Positions 7,082-15,594 of a stretch of DNA of 23,309 bases are shown here, piece by piece (the stretch's first letter is position 1; every line of letters starts with the position of its first letter). Origin of the DNA: JAWLFY01 sp964462125 (GTDB taxonomy: Bacteria; Planctomycetota; Planctomycetia; Pirellulales; Pirellulaceae); assembly GCA_964462125.1 (NCBI GenBank), contig CAYWXT010000067.1:1-23309 (forward strand). Reading direction: 5' to 3'. The notes under the pieces were generated by a model, which was given only the letters and a program-made list of their open reading frames with translations, ran no database searches and was not told the DNA's origin. The position numbers were made by a program, and so were the translations under genes.

Positions 7082-8770
7082 ATGAGCCACTCCGAATCAT
7101 CGGAAAGCGACGGCGCCCCCGGCGACAGAGGTTCTGCCACGCCGCGGGGCGTCTGGTGGTTGATCATGCTGGGTGTGATTGTTGCAGTCGTGACGTTCGG
7201 CGTCATCGGGTTGCTCGTCACCATCTTTGAACGCCGTCAAGAGGCTCGAACGCCGTTCGTGCGACTCGTCGAAGTCGACGAGGTGACAACCGATCCGAAG
7301 CCGTGGGGAATCAACTGGCCTTACCAATATGAAACCTACTTGCGGACGGTCGACAGCAGCGAAACCGAGTATGGCGGATCGAGTGCGATGCCCGCCAGCA
7401 AACTCGAGTCGGACCCGTGGCTGAAACGGCTCTATGCAGGCTATGCGTTCAGTCTCGATTACCGCGAGGCGCGCGGCCACGCTTACATGCTCTACGACCA
7501 GACGGTGACCGAACGGGTGACCGAACGCTCGCAAAGCGGCGCCTGTTTGCACTGCCACGCCTCGGTCATTCCGACCTACCGCCGCATCGGTCTGGAACTG
7601 GAGGGTGAAGATCCAACCGCCGAGGAACTAGCAAAAGAGTTCAATTTTCCCGCCGTGATGGCCGGCTTCCGTCACGTGAGCAAGATGCCGTACGGCGAGG
7701 TCCTGGACGAGGTTCGCAAGACGCCCGATGGCACCCCGGAAACCACCCAATCGCACGTTCCCGGCCAAGCAACCTCCTCCGAACCTGCCGCGGAAAGAGT
7801 CGATCCTCACCTTGGCGAGGCGCATCCCGTCTCGTGCGTTGACTGTCACGATCCGGAGACAATGAGCATCCGCGTCACGCGGCCCGGATTTATCGAAGGG
7901 ATCGCGATGCTGGCCGACAGCGACGATCCACTGCCCCATCTGCCCAGCATCGAGCGTTGGCGCGATTCAAACCAAAATCGATCGTACGATCCGAACCGTG
8001 ATGCCACGCGGCAGGAAATGCGAACGTTTGTCTGCGCGCAGTGTCATGTCGAATACTACTGTGCCAATAAGAAAACGCTGACGTTTCCCTGGGGCAAGGG
8101 ACTGAAGGCGGAACAGATCGAACAGTTTTGGGATGAGGCGGAGTTCGATGACGGCAGCGAATTCTATGATTACGAGCACGGTGAAACCGGGGCACTCCTC
8201 TACAAAGCCCAGCATCCGGAGTTTGAACTCTGGAGCCAAGGGATCCACGCGAGAAGCGGCGTCAGCTGTGCAGACTGTCACATGCCCTACCAACGGCAGG
8301 GGGCGATGAAGGTCAGCAGCCACGAGGTGAAGAGTCCGCTGCTGAGCATCAACCGATCGTGCCAAACCTGCCACAACGTTTCCGAGGCCGAACTCCGGGC
8401 CCGTGTGGAGACGACCCAAGGTCGCACTCGTTCCCTCATCGATCGGGCCGCGGTCGCGATGACGGAGATGCTCGACGCAATCCACTCCGCACAAGCGGCG
8501 GGGGCAGATCAAGAGGCGCTGCGTTCGATTTACGAGCTGCAAAAGAAGGCGATGTGGCGACTCGATTTCATCAGCAGTGAAAACTCGCAAGGTTTCCACG
8601 CCGACCAGGAGGCTGCTCGCGTGCTTGCCGAATCAATCGACTACAGCCGACAGGCCCAAGCAGCCGCTGCGACGCTCGGCGGGCGCGAGCCACCGGGATC
8701 CGATGCGGAGATCGAACCGGTGCAAGGTGTGACGCCCACAGAAAGAGCACCACTTGACATCCGCCAATGA
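7082..8770 (+). CDS. nrfA: ammonia-forming pentahaem nitrite reductase NrfA
   Basis: Catalyses six-electron reduction of nitrite to ammonium outside the cytoplasmic membrane, with electrons from NrfH. The protein is 562 residues. An N-terminal transmembrane anchor (about 24-48) replaces a cleaved signal. Five haem motifs follow: CLHCH (155), CVDCH (252), CAQCH (318), CADCH (396) and CQTCH (427). The NrfA hallmark HVEYYC directly after haem 3 and the AQHPEFELW...GIH segment before haem 4 (carrying the catalytic Tyr and His) are present, and so is the long C-terminal helical region. The first haem motif is CXXCH, not the CXXCK of E. coli NrfA. ATG 7082 has AGGAACAGG upstream. The stop overlaps the next gene in ATGA. 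Confidence 0.93.
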   Translation: MSHSESSESDGAPGDRGSATPRGVWWLIMLGVIVAVVTFGVIGLLVTIFERRQEARTPFVRLVEVDEVTTDPKPWGINWPYQYETYLRTVDSSETEYGGSSAMPASKLESDPWLKRLYAGYAFSLDYREARGHAYMLYDQTVTERVTERSQSGACLHCHASVIPTYRRIGLELEGEDPTAEELAKEFNFPAVMAGFRHVSKMPYGEVLDEVRKTPDGTPETTQSHVPGQATSSEPAAERVDPHLGEAHPVSCVDCHDPETMSIRVTRPGFIEGIAMLADSDDPLPHLPSIERWRDSNQNRSYDPNRDATRQEMRTFVCAQCHVEYYCANKKTLTFPWGKGLKAEQIEQFWDEAEFDDGSEFYDYEHGETGALLYKAQHPEFELWSQGIHARSGVSCADCHMPYQRQGAMKVSSHEVKSPLLSINRSCQTCHNVSEAELRARVETTQGRTRSLIDRAAVAMTEMLDAIHSAQAAGADQEALRSIYELQKKAMWRLDFISSENSQGFHADQEAARVLAESIDYSRQAQAAAATLGGREPPGSDAEIEPVQGVTPTERAPLDIRQ

Positions 8771-9150
8771 AGGCTGAACCGGTCAAACTGACACTGGCCC
8801 GGGATCTGCTGGCAAGGGGAGGCGGCATCGTCGGATTGATCCTGGTCATCCTCCTGATTCTGTTTCTGATGGGCATCCGAATGTGGACGATTGTTCTGAT
8901 CATCTTGTCCATCTTACTGCCCCCGCTGGCCGCATTCCTGGTCGTCGGCCTGAGCGCGCTCTTCTGGATCAATCTCATCCCGACTCTGTTGGGTTGGGGC
9001 GCTGCCGGCGATCACGTGACCGGACGTCATCAAGATGTGGCCGCCATCCGCAAGGCGCCGGCGACCGGTTGCGCGACGCACGTGACCGGAGCGACCGCCA
9101 AGCCGGCATCGGCAAGTGCCGCCAGCAGTTGCTCTCGGAGCATGGCCTGA
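8767..9150 (+). CDS. YqaE/Pmp3-family membrane protein, apparently frameshifted at its end
   Basis: Residues 38-77 match the Pmp3/YqaE (UPF0057) proteolipid family: ILSILLPPLAAFLVVGLSAL then FWINLIPTLLGW, two membrane segments. An extra hydrophobic segment precedes it at about 20-37. After LLGW the family expects a short tail like PGIIHA. The frame as given instead reads 50 polar residues and runs 121 bases into the convergent kinase gene. Dropping one G from the GGGG run at 8996-8999 gives LGWALPAIT and a stop at 9017-9019, just before the kinase stop at 9030. I think the true or ancestral product ends there. The ATGA overlap with nrfA implies co-transcription; function unknown. Confidence 0.6.
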   Translation: MKAEPVKLTLARDLLARGGGIVGLILVILLILFLMGIRMWTIVLIILSILLPPLAAFLVVGLSALFWINLIPTLLGWGAAGDHVTGRHQDVAAIRKAPATGCATHVTGATAKPASASAASSCSRSMA

Positions 9151-9998
9151 GCGAGCAATACGCCGCCGCTGAGCGCCAACGGAACCGGAACCTCGGCGAG
9201 TTTCAGACGCCGGGCGACGGCGAGAACCATCGCGGCCAGTTCCCCCGAGGCTGCTTTCACAAGATTCGCTGCGACCGAATCACCGTTCTCGGCAGCGGCG
9301 AAAACCACTTCCGATGTCTCTGCGATTCCGGCTCGGTCCATCTGCGGGGAATAGATCGCGGTGATCAATTCGCTCGCCTCCCGGAGGTCCAACCGGCTCA
9401 AATAGGCTTCCAGTAGTGCGGTTTCCGGGCCGCGTCCATCCACAAAATGCGCGGCGGCCCGCAGCCCGGCCAGCGCGATCCGATAGCCGCTGCCTTCGTC
9501 CCCGAACGACGGCCCCCAGCCTCCACTGCGAGCGACCGTGCCGCGGGAGTCGCGGCCGAGAGCCAGCGAACCGGTGCCGGCGATCAGTGCGATGCCGCAT
9601 CCATCGGCGGTTGCGGCATAGAGGATCGGCAGCGCGTCGTTGGTGATCCTCACCCGCTCGGCGAGCCCCGTGGCGCGGGCCCATTGCGCGAGCATCGCGC
9701 GTTCGGCTTCGCGTTCGCACCCGGCCAATCCGAGTGAAGCGCTCGACACACGGCCTCGCTCGACCCCGGCATCAGCGAACGCGCCATCGATGGCTCGGTT
9801 CAGACTGGACGTGGCCGCTTCGATGCCGCTGACGCGGATGTTCGACCCGGCCGCGGTGCCTCGTCCGAGCACCGCTTGTTCTTCAGGCTGGTCCCGCGGA
9901 GCCAGCCAAGCGACGGTTTTGGTCCCGCCGCCATCGATTCCGAGCACAAGATCCGGGGACGCGGGCCCGCCGGGGTTGGCTTGATCGCGGCCGGTCAT
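9030..9998 (-). CDS. BadF/BadG-family amino-sugar kinase, probably MurNAc kinase (MurK-like)
   Basis: A 322-residue ASKHA-fold kinase. The phosphate-1 loop is LGIDGGGTKTVAWL (residues 19-32) and the phosphate-2 loop is ALIAGTGSLALG, as in N-acetylglucosamine kinases of the BadF/BadG/BcrA/BcrD ATPase family. Automated annotation would say GlcNAc kinase. The context (ATGA overlap with murQ, divergent importer and NamZ) makes MurNAc 6-phosphorylation the more likely job, as for MurK of Tannerella forsythia or bifunctional MurNAc/GlcNAc kinases of non-PTS bacteria. Its product, MurNAc-6-P, is the MurQ substrate. Substrate assignment is inferred from context; the fold assignment is seen directly. 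Confidence 0.87.
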   Translation of the reverse strand: MTGRDQANPGGPASPDLVLGIDGGGTKTVAWLAPRDQPEEQAVLGRGTAAGSNIRVSGIEAATSSLNRAIDGAFADAGVERGRVSSASLGLAGCEREAERAMLAQWARATGLAERVRITNDALPILYAATADGCGIALIAGTGSLALGRDSRGTVARSGGWGPSFGDEGSGYRIALAGLRAAAHFVDGRGPETALLEAYLSRLDLREASELITAIYSPQMDRAGIAETSEVVFAAAENGDSVAANLVKAASGELAAMVLAVARRLKLAEVPVPLALSGGVLLAQAMLREQLLAALADAGLAVAPVTCVAQPVAGALRMAATS

Positions 9999-10921
9999 GA
10001 GGTTTGCGATGGCTGCTGGAGAGCCGTTCGGAGTTGACCGCCGGCTTGGCCGAGCAACCGCCGTGCTTCGTCCGCGGGAACGTTGCGCCCGTGCGAAACG
10101 ACGGCGGTCTTGAGTTCCCCGTCACAGGCATCCAGCAACGCCCGAGCTTGATCCGGTCGCAGTCCGGTCAGTTCGCAGACGATGCGTTGGGCACGCAAAG
10201 TCAGCTTTGAATTCGTCGCTCTCAAATCCACCATCCGATTGCCAAACGTTTTACCCAGCTGCACCATGGTGGCGGTGGTCAGCATGTTGAGCACCATCTT
10301 CGTCGCCGTACCCGCTTTCAAACGCGTCGAGCCGGTGATCACCTCGGGGCCGACCACCGGAGCGATCATCAGCTCCGATTCGCTGGACAACTCGCTCGCG
10401 GCGTTGCAGCTGAAGCCGACGGTGAAAGCTCCCGTGCGGCGGGCGTACCGGAGTCCGCCGACCACATAGGGCGTCCGCCCGCTGGTGGCGATCCCCACCA
10501 CCACATCCTTGTCACTCAAATCAAGTTGCTGGAGGTCTTGCTCGCCGAATTCCGGATGGTCTTCGGCGCCCTCGATCGCCCGCGTCAGCGCCGCCTGTCC
10601 GCCCGCGATCAGGCCGATCACCAACCCCGGAGGCGAATTGAACGTGGGCGGGCACTCGCTTGCGTCAAGCACTCCCAAACGCCCCGAGGTTCCCGCGCCC
10701 ATGTAAATCAGCCGCCCGCCGCGGCGAATCCGATCGGTGATCACGTCGACAGCGGCCGCAATCGACTCGGATTCCGCGGCGACCGCTTCGATCACGTCCA
10801 CATCGCCGGCGCTCATCAACCGGACGATCTCAAGTGCCGAAAGTGTGTCGATTGCCGAGGAGGCGGGATTGCGAGCCTCCGTGGTCAGCTTTTCTAGCGA
10901 GGTTGATTGTTCGGAGGACAT
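9995..10921 (-). CDS. murQ: N-acetylmuramic acid 6-phosphate etherase MurQ
   Basis: Cleaves the D-lactyl ether of MurNAc-6-P to give GlcNAc-6-P and D-lactate in the cytoplasm. The 308-residue protein has the full SIS-domain signature: LTTEARNPAS near the N-terminus, GRLIYMGAGTSGRLGVLDAS (69-88) and ECPPTF, the latter with Glu89. Then comes ALTRAIEGAED with Glu117; these correspond to the two catalytic glutamates of E. coli MurQ. The C-terminal UBA-like/helical tail (LTGLRPDQARALLDACDGEL) is present. Length and all motifs are normal. The last four bases overlap the kinase start, so the two are coupled. The symporter gene diverges 61 nt upstream, leaving a shared promoter region. Confidence 0.96.
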   Translation of the reverse strand: MSSEQSTSLEKLTTEARNPASSAIDTLSALEIVRLMSAGDVDVIEAVAAESESIAAAVDVITDRIRRGGRLIYMGAGTSGRLGVLDASECPPTFNSPPGLVIGLIAGGQAALTRAIEGAEDHPEFGEQDLQQLDLSDKDVVVGIATSGRTPYVVGGLRYARRTGAFTVGFSCNAASELSSESELMIAPVVGPEVITGSTRLKAGTATKMVLNMLTTATMVQLGKTFGNRMVDLRATNSKLTLRAQRIVCELTGLRPDQARALLDACDGELKTAVVSHGRNVPADEARRLLGQAGGQLRTALQQPSQTS

Positions 10922-10982
10922 TGGTCAGCCACAATGCTCGTTCTGTTGGAACCAGTGCCCGGTTTTCGAAAGAGTGTAACTC

Positions 10983-12575
10983 TTGGAATTGGCGATCAGC
11001 ACCACCGACACCGTCATTATGGTCGTCTACGTGGCGGCGGTGGTGGTCTTCGGGCTTTGGATCGGGCGCGGGCCAACGGATCTGTCGGGTTACCTTCTCG
11101 GTGGCCGAAACATGCCGTGGTGGGCGATTCTCGGTTCCATCGTCGCGACCGAAACGAGCACCGCCACCTTTCTGAGTGTACCCGGGATCGCTTTCGCCGA
11201 GGATGGCGATTTCCGCTTCCTGCAGCTGGCCATCGGTTTCACCTTGGGCCGCGTGATTGTCGCCCGCGTCCTCCTTCCGCTCTACTTTCGAGGCCAACTT
11301 TTTACCGCTTATGAAGTCTTGAAGCAGCGTTTTGGAGGGATCACCAGCCGGGTCGCCTCGGTGATGTTCCTGGTCGCTCGCAATCTCGGCGACGGATTGC
11401 GGCTGTTTCTGGCGGGGATCGTGCTGGAAAAGATCGTCGGCGTGGAACTGGAGTACTGCATCATTGCAATCGGTCTGGCCACGATCGTATACACCTTCTT
11501 CGGCGGCATGAAAGCGGTGATCTGGAGCGACTGTATTCAGATGGTCGTCTACGTCACCGGTGGCTGCCTCGCACTGATGATCCTGATCCAGTCGCTGCCC
11601 GGGGGCTGGAGTGAGCTAAGCGAGTTCGCTCGGGAGCGGGACAAGTTCCGAGTTTTTGATTTTCGGCTCGGCAGCTTGCCAGACCCGTTCTCGTTATTCA
11701 CCGACCCCTTGAATTCGTCGGCCGCCATACAGTTCCTCATCCAGTCTGCAATCTTTATCTTCTTCCTGCTGACCGAGCCGTTGACGTTTTGGGCCGGACT
11801 GTTCGGGGGAGCCGCTCTGTCGTTGGGCACACACGGCACCGATCAAATGATGGTCCAACGCTATTTATGCGCCCCGAGCCAACGCAGCGCTGGTGTCGCC
11901 CTGGTGCTTAGCGGCGTGGTGGTGTTTGCTCAGTTCGCTTTGTTCTTGTTGTTGGGGGTGGCGCTGGCCTGTTTTTACGCCACCGTTTCACCGAGAGCGT
12001 TCGAACACCCCGATGAAGTGTTTGCTAGTTTCATCGTCGAACAACTGCCGGTCGGCTTGGTCGGTGTCACGCTGGCGGCGGTCTTCTCGGCGGCCATGTC
12101 GACGTTATCCAGTTCGTTGAACTCCTCGGCGACCGCCGCGATGAACGACCTGTATCGTGGCGGGCGGCATGAGGGCGACGATCAATCCTCCGGCGGTGGA
12201 CTGCTGCGTGCCAGCCGCGCGTTCACGGTCGCCTTCGGATTGGTGCAAATCGCTGTCGGGATCGGGGCGAGTCATTTGTCGAGCAGTGTGGTCAGCGACG
12301 CCTTGGCAATCGCGGGGTTCACCGCCGGAATTTTGCTGGGCATCTTCGCCTTGGGTGTCCTGACGCGCCGCACGAAACAAACCGGCGCCTTGGCCGGTTT
12401 GATCGCCGGCATCGCGGTGCTGACATTGGTCAAGTTCCTGACCCCCGTCGCTTGGACCTGGTACGCGGTCATCGGGGCGGTCACCACGTTCACCGTCGGT
12501 TACCTGTCCAGCGGCATGGGGGCCGCCGGACCGGACCCCGACGCTCCGTCACAGACTTCACCCATGGAAAACTAA
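10983..12575 (+). CDS. sodium:solute symporter, candidate MurNAc importer
   Basis: A 530-residue SSS-family (SLC5-like) transporter with about 13 transmembrane segments. It opens with TDTVIMVVYVAAVVVFGLWI and the LSGYLLGGRNMPWWAI motif typical of the family. Also visible are ATETSTATFLSVPG (sodium-site region), the GGMKAVIWSDCIQ segment, and the GTDQMMVQRYL signature in the middle, followed by FSAAMSTLSSSLNSSATA (sodium-site TM8). I use TTG 10983; ATG 11019 is an alternative, but the first TM would be cut. It is 0 nt from namZ and divergent from murQ. This context suggests it imports MurNAc or related amino sugars with sodium, in the place of MurT or the PTS MurP. Family is certain; substrate is inferred. 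Confidence 0.9.
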   Translation: MELAISTTDTVIMVVYVAAVVVFGLWIGRGPTDLSGYLLGGRNMPWWAILGSIVATETSTATFLSVPGIAFAEDGDFRFLQLAIGFTLGRVIVARVLLPLYFRGQLFTAYEVLKQRFGGITSRVASVMFLVARNLGDGLRLFLAGIVLEKIVGVELEYCIIAIGLATIVYTFFGGMKAVIWSDCIQMVVYVTGGCLALMILIQSLPGGWSELSEFARERDKFRVFDFRLGSLPDPFSLFTDPLNSSAAIQFLIQSAIFIFFLLTEPLTFWAGLFGGAALSLGTHGTDQMMVQRYLCAPSQRSAGVALVLSGVVVFAQFALFLLLGVALACFYATVSPRAFEHPDEVFASFIVEQLPVGLVGVTLAAVFSAAMSTLSSSLNSSATAAMNDLYRGGRHEGDDQSSGGGLLRASRAFTVAFGLVQIAVGIGASHLSSSVVSDALAIAGFTAGILLGIFALGVLTRRTKQTGALAGLIAGIAVLTLVKFLTPVAWTWYAVIGAVTTFTVGYLSSGMGAAGPDPDAPSQTSPMEN

Positions 12576-13838
12576 ATGAATCACCGAACAATCAGCTTCA
12601 TGAAAGTATGGTCTCGGCTGGGCGTGCTCGCCCTGTCGCTGAGCGTCTCAGCCGCCCTGGTGGCGCATGCCGATCAGACCAACGACAGAGAGGTTTCCGC
12701 CGGCGCAATGGAGGCGGTGGCAGGGATCGATGTTTTGCGAGCCAATGACTTTCGGCAACTGGCCGGATCTCGCATCGGTCTGATCGCGAATCAAACCGCG
12801 ATCAGCCGCGACGACCAAACCGTGGTCGAAATTCTGCATGCGGCCGAAGAGCTCGAGTTGGTGGCCCTATTCAGTCCCGAGCACGGTTTCGCCGGTCAGC
12901 TCGATCAATCCAACATCGCGGACGCTCGCGACAAGGAGACCGGGCTGAAGATTCACAGCCTGTACGGCGAGACGCGGAAGCCCACGCCGGAAAGTTTAGA
13001 AGAAGTTGACACACTGGTCTTTGACATTCAAGACATTGGAGCCCGTTTTTATACCTACATCTCCACGATGGGACTGGCGATGCAGGCGGCATCTGAAAAC
13101 GATGTCCGCTTTGTGGTTCTCGATCGTCCCAATCCGATCGGCGGCACCGAGGTCCAGGGGCCGGTATTGGACGCTGGCAAGGAATCGTTTGTGGGGTTCC
13201 ATCCGATTCCCGTCCGCCACGGCATGACCGTCGGTGAACTGGCCAAGCTGTTTCAGGATGAATTGCAGCTCGATCTCGACCTGACCGTCGTGCCGGTTGA
13301 AAACTGGCGGCGCGATCAGTTTTTTGACCAGACGGGGCTTTTATGGACCGATCCCTCGCCCAACATGCGTTCGCTGACGCAGGCGATTCTGTATCCGGGG
13401 ATTGGACTGATCGAGACAACCAATGTTTCAGTCGGCCGCGGGACCGACACGCCGTTTGAAGTCATCGGTGCACCGTGGATCGAGCCGCGCGTCTTGGCGG
13501 CGGAACTCAATGCCGCTCCGCTGGCCGGAATCAGCTTCGTGCCCATCTATTTCAGCCCAACAACGAGCAAGCACGAAGGACAGCGGTGTGGCGGTGTGAA
13601 CCTGATCATCACCGACCGCCAAAGCTTTCATCCGTTGAGAACTGGACTGGCGGTGGCTGCCACACTCGCTCGCCTCTACGGTGACCAATGGGAGACCGGC
13701 TCGCTGAATCGCTTGTTGGGCAACGACAAGACCCGCGACGCGATCCTGGCAGGCCGTTCGGTCGATCAGATCCAAGCGGTTTATCAAGATGAACTCGATC
13801 GTTTCCGCCAGCGACGGGCAAACTTTCTGATTTACTGA
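12576..13838 (+). CDS. namZ: exo-beta-N-acetylmuramidase NamZ (DUF1343, GH171)
   Basis: NamZ enzymes release MurNAc from the non-reducing end of peptidoglycan fragments. The 420-residue protein starts with a signal peptide (basic MNHRTISFMKVWSR, hydrophobic core to about residue 28, cleavage near AHA-DQ). The mature part carries the DUF1343 signature motifs in order: GIDVL, SRIGLIANQTA, LFSPEHGFAG, FDIQDIGARFYTYI, LDRPNPIGG, RHGMTVGELA, PSPNM, YPGIGLIETTNVSVGRGTD and PFEVIGAPWI. The C-terminal helix and YQDELDRFRQRRANFLIY end are typical. ATG 12576 directly follows the symporter stop, so the two genes are coupled. It should act in the periplasm or outside and feed the symporter, kinase and etherase. 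Confidence 0.94.
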   Translation: MNHRTISFMKVWSRLGVLALSLSVSAALVAHADQTNDREVSAGAMEAVAGIDVLRANDFRQLAGSRIGLIANQTAISRDDQTVVEILHAAEELELVALFSPEHGFAGQLDQSNIADARDKETGLKIHSLYGETRKPTPESLEEVDTLVFDIQDIGARFYTYISTMGLAMQAASENDVRFVVLDRPNPIGGTEVQGPVLDAGKESFVGFHPIPVRHGMTVGELAKLFQDELQLDLDLTVVPVENWRRDQFFDQTGLLWTDPSPNMRSLTQAILYPGIGLIETTNVSVGRGTDTPFEVIGAPWIEPRVLAAELNAAPLAGISFVPIYFSPTTSKHEGQRCGGVNLIITDRQSFHPLRTGLAVAATLARLYGDQWETGSLNRLLGNDKTRDAILAGRSVDQIQAVYQDELDRFRQRRANFLIY

Positions 13839-13910
13839 GTGCCGATCCTCCGCAGCCCGAAAAGGCAGCGGTCACCGGAATCGAACGGATCGTCGACGGT
13901 CAAGCTCGGT

Positions 13911-15395
13911 TCAATGTGCGATCCCGAGGACGAACGAGAGGCTAAACCGAAGCCAACAGATGCCGATGACAGGGACCACGATCGCGACGATCAAGCCGAT
14001 CTTCCGCAGCTCGCTGGCCGGACAGCGCCCCGTGGCGTAAACCATTGCGTTGGGTGGCGTCGCGACAGGAAGAAGCATCGCGGAAGAGCAGCCGAAAGCG
14101 ATCGGGATCGCGATCTCGGCGGCGTGCTCTGCCGCCAACGTCACGGCGATCGGCATCAAAATGTTGGCCGTCGCTGTGTTGCTCATCAGATTCGAAAAAA
14201 AGATGGCCACCATCATCATCAGGATCGCGAGACCGAGCGGGCTCAAGTTGTCCAGCGGCATTTGGGCGACGATCCATGCCGACAGCCCTGTCTCGGTCAC
14301 GATCTGCCCGAGTGCCAATCCGCCCGCCATCAGAAACAGGACGTCGTAGCTGAGTCCCCGGATCGCTTTCTCCGGCAGGATACCGGTGGTCGTAAAGACG
14401 ACGATTGGCAGAAATGAGACTGCGGCTGCCGGGATGCCATGCCACTGCGAGGTCAGCCATAATCCAACCGTCGCGCCCATCGTGATCGCTACAGTGGGGC
14501 GATACCACGCAGGGCCGTCCCCGTTCTGGTCATTCACCTGCGGCGCGGTCAGCGGCTCCAACTGGACCGAATCGCTTTCCGACCGATAGAACCGGACAAT
14601 CACCAGCCAGATGCAGCCCATCGACAGCGCTGCGGGGACGAGCCCAATCATCAGCCATTGAAGGAAGTTAATCGTCGTCGCTGGCTTCGTCTCGGCCAAA
14701 GCTCCCACGGCGATGGCGTTGGGCGGCGTGCCGATCAGGCTTCCCATGCCACCGAGATTCGCTGCCACCGCGATGCCCAACAAAATGCCGGTACCGAACC
14801 GATCGGTTCTTTGGGCGAGGTGCGATCCGACCACCGCCAACATCATGGCCGTGGTGGCCGTATTGGAAATCAGCATCGACAGGAAAAACGTAACCGTCAT
14901 GACGCCCAACAGAAAGCCGGCCGGTCGCGTGCCGAACCGAGAGAGCATTGTCTGTGCGAGCCATCGATCGAGTCCGCATCGGGAGAGCGCAGCGGCCATC
15001 ACGAAACCGCCGAAGAAGAGCCAGATCAAGGGATGCCCGAGCACCGAGACGAATTGCTCCCAATCACGGGCAGTACGGGCGAAGACACCGCCGGGCTTGC
15101 CGAGCAAAGCGACTTGCAGGGCAATCACCAAAATACCGACCGCAAAAGCCGGAATCGCCTCGGTTAGCCACAGCATCCCAGCGAGCAACAAGATAAAAAG
15201 CGCGCGTGTGGCGGCGGCGGTCAAGTCGGGAGATCGGCCAAACCACCATGCCAGCACCGCAGCAATCACCACCGACGCAAAGAAAAAGGTGGCGCGACGC
15301 AACGGGGTGTGCGACAGATTGCCCGGCGGCTCTTGCCCTGCATTTGGCGGTACGGACGATTCGTCCGATCTTGGACTCTCCGCATTGCCAGACAT
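13911..15395 (-). CDS. SLC13/DASS family permease
   Basis: A 494-residue divalent anion:sodium symporter-type transporter with about 12 membrane segments. Both SNT signature motifs are present: ISNTATTAMM (about residue 173) and MSNTATANILMP (about 400). Each is followed by its partner loop, GTPPNAIAVG and ATPPNAMVYATG. Typical cargoes are sulfate or di/tricarboxylates, and the sequence does not tell which. It converges on namZ (72-bp gap, no clear terminator hairpin) and lies just downstream of the sulfur locus, transcribed in the same direction but with about 200 nt between. A sulfur-oxyanion substrate is therefore possible but unproven. The N-terminal 30 residues are polar and variable. 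Confidence 0.9.
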   Translation of the reverse strand: MSGNAESPRSDESSVPPNAGQEPPGNLSHTPLRRATFFFASVVIAAVLAWWFGRSPDLTAAATRALFILLLAGMLWLTEAIPAFAVGILVIALQVALLGKPGGVFARTARDWEQFVSVLGHPLIWLFFGGFVMAAALSRCGLDRWLAQTMLSRFGTRPAGFLLGVMTVTFFLSMLISNTATTAMMLAVVGSHLAQRTDRFGTGILLGIAVAANLGGMGSLIGTPPNAIAVGALAETKPATTINFLQWLMIGLVPAALSMGCIWLVIVRFYRSESDSVQLEPLTAPQVNDQNGDGPAWYRPTVAITMGATVGLWLTSQWHGIPAAAVSFLPIVVFTTTGILPEKAIRGLSYDVLFLMAGGLALGQIVTETGLSAWIVAQMPLDNLSPLGLAILMMMVAIFFSNLMSNTATANILMPIAVTLAAEHAAEIAIPIAFGCSSAMLLPVATPPNAMVYATGRCPASELRKIGLIVAIVVPVIGICWLRFSLSFVLGIAH

Positions 15396-15594
15396 GGAAT
15401 CTCACACAGCATGAAAATCAGAGCGGCGTCGACCACACCGTGTGATGTTGACTCCTACCCGTCACGGGAAGGGCGTCAACAATGCCGCGGCGTTCGCGTT
15501 ATGCTTACCGACATGGCGACAAGGTTCAAGGCCGGCAGCAGACCGTCATGAGCACCGCAGCTCGATCGCCGGATTCAGCTTGCCGGCTCGTGCG

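Noticed and set aside
13839..14417. 192-codon plus-strand frame
   Set aside because: Highly charged Asp/Arg/His-rich antisense frame of the DASS permease.
14658..15414. Plus-strand frames of 169 and 233 codons
   Set aside because: Antisense to the N-terminal half of the DASS permease; no domain or ribosome binding site.
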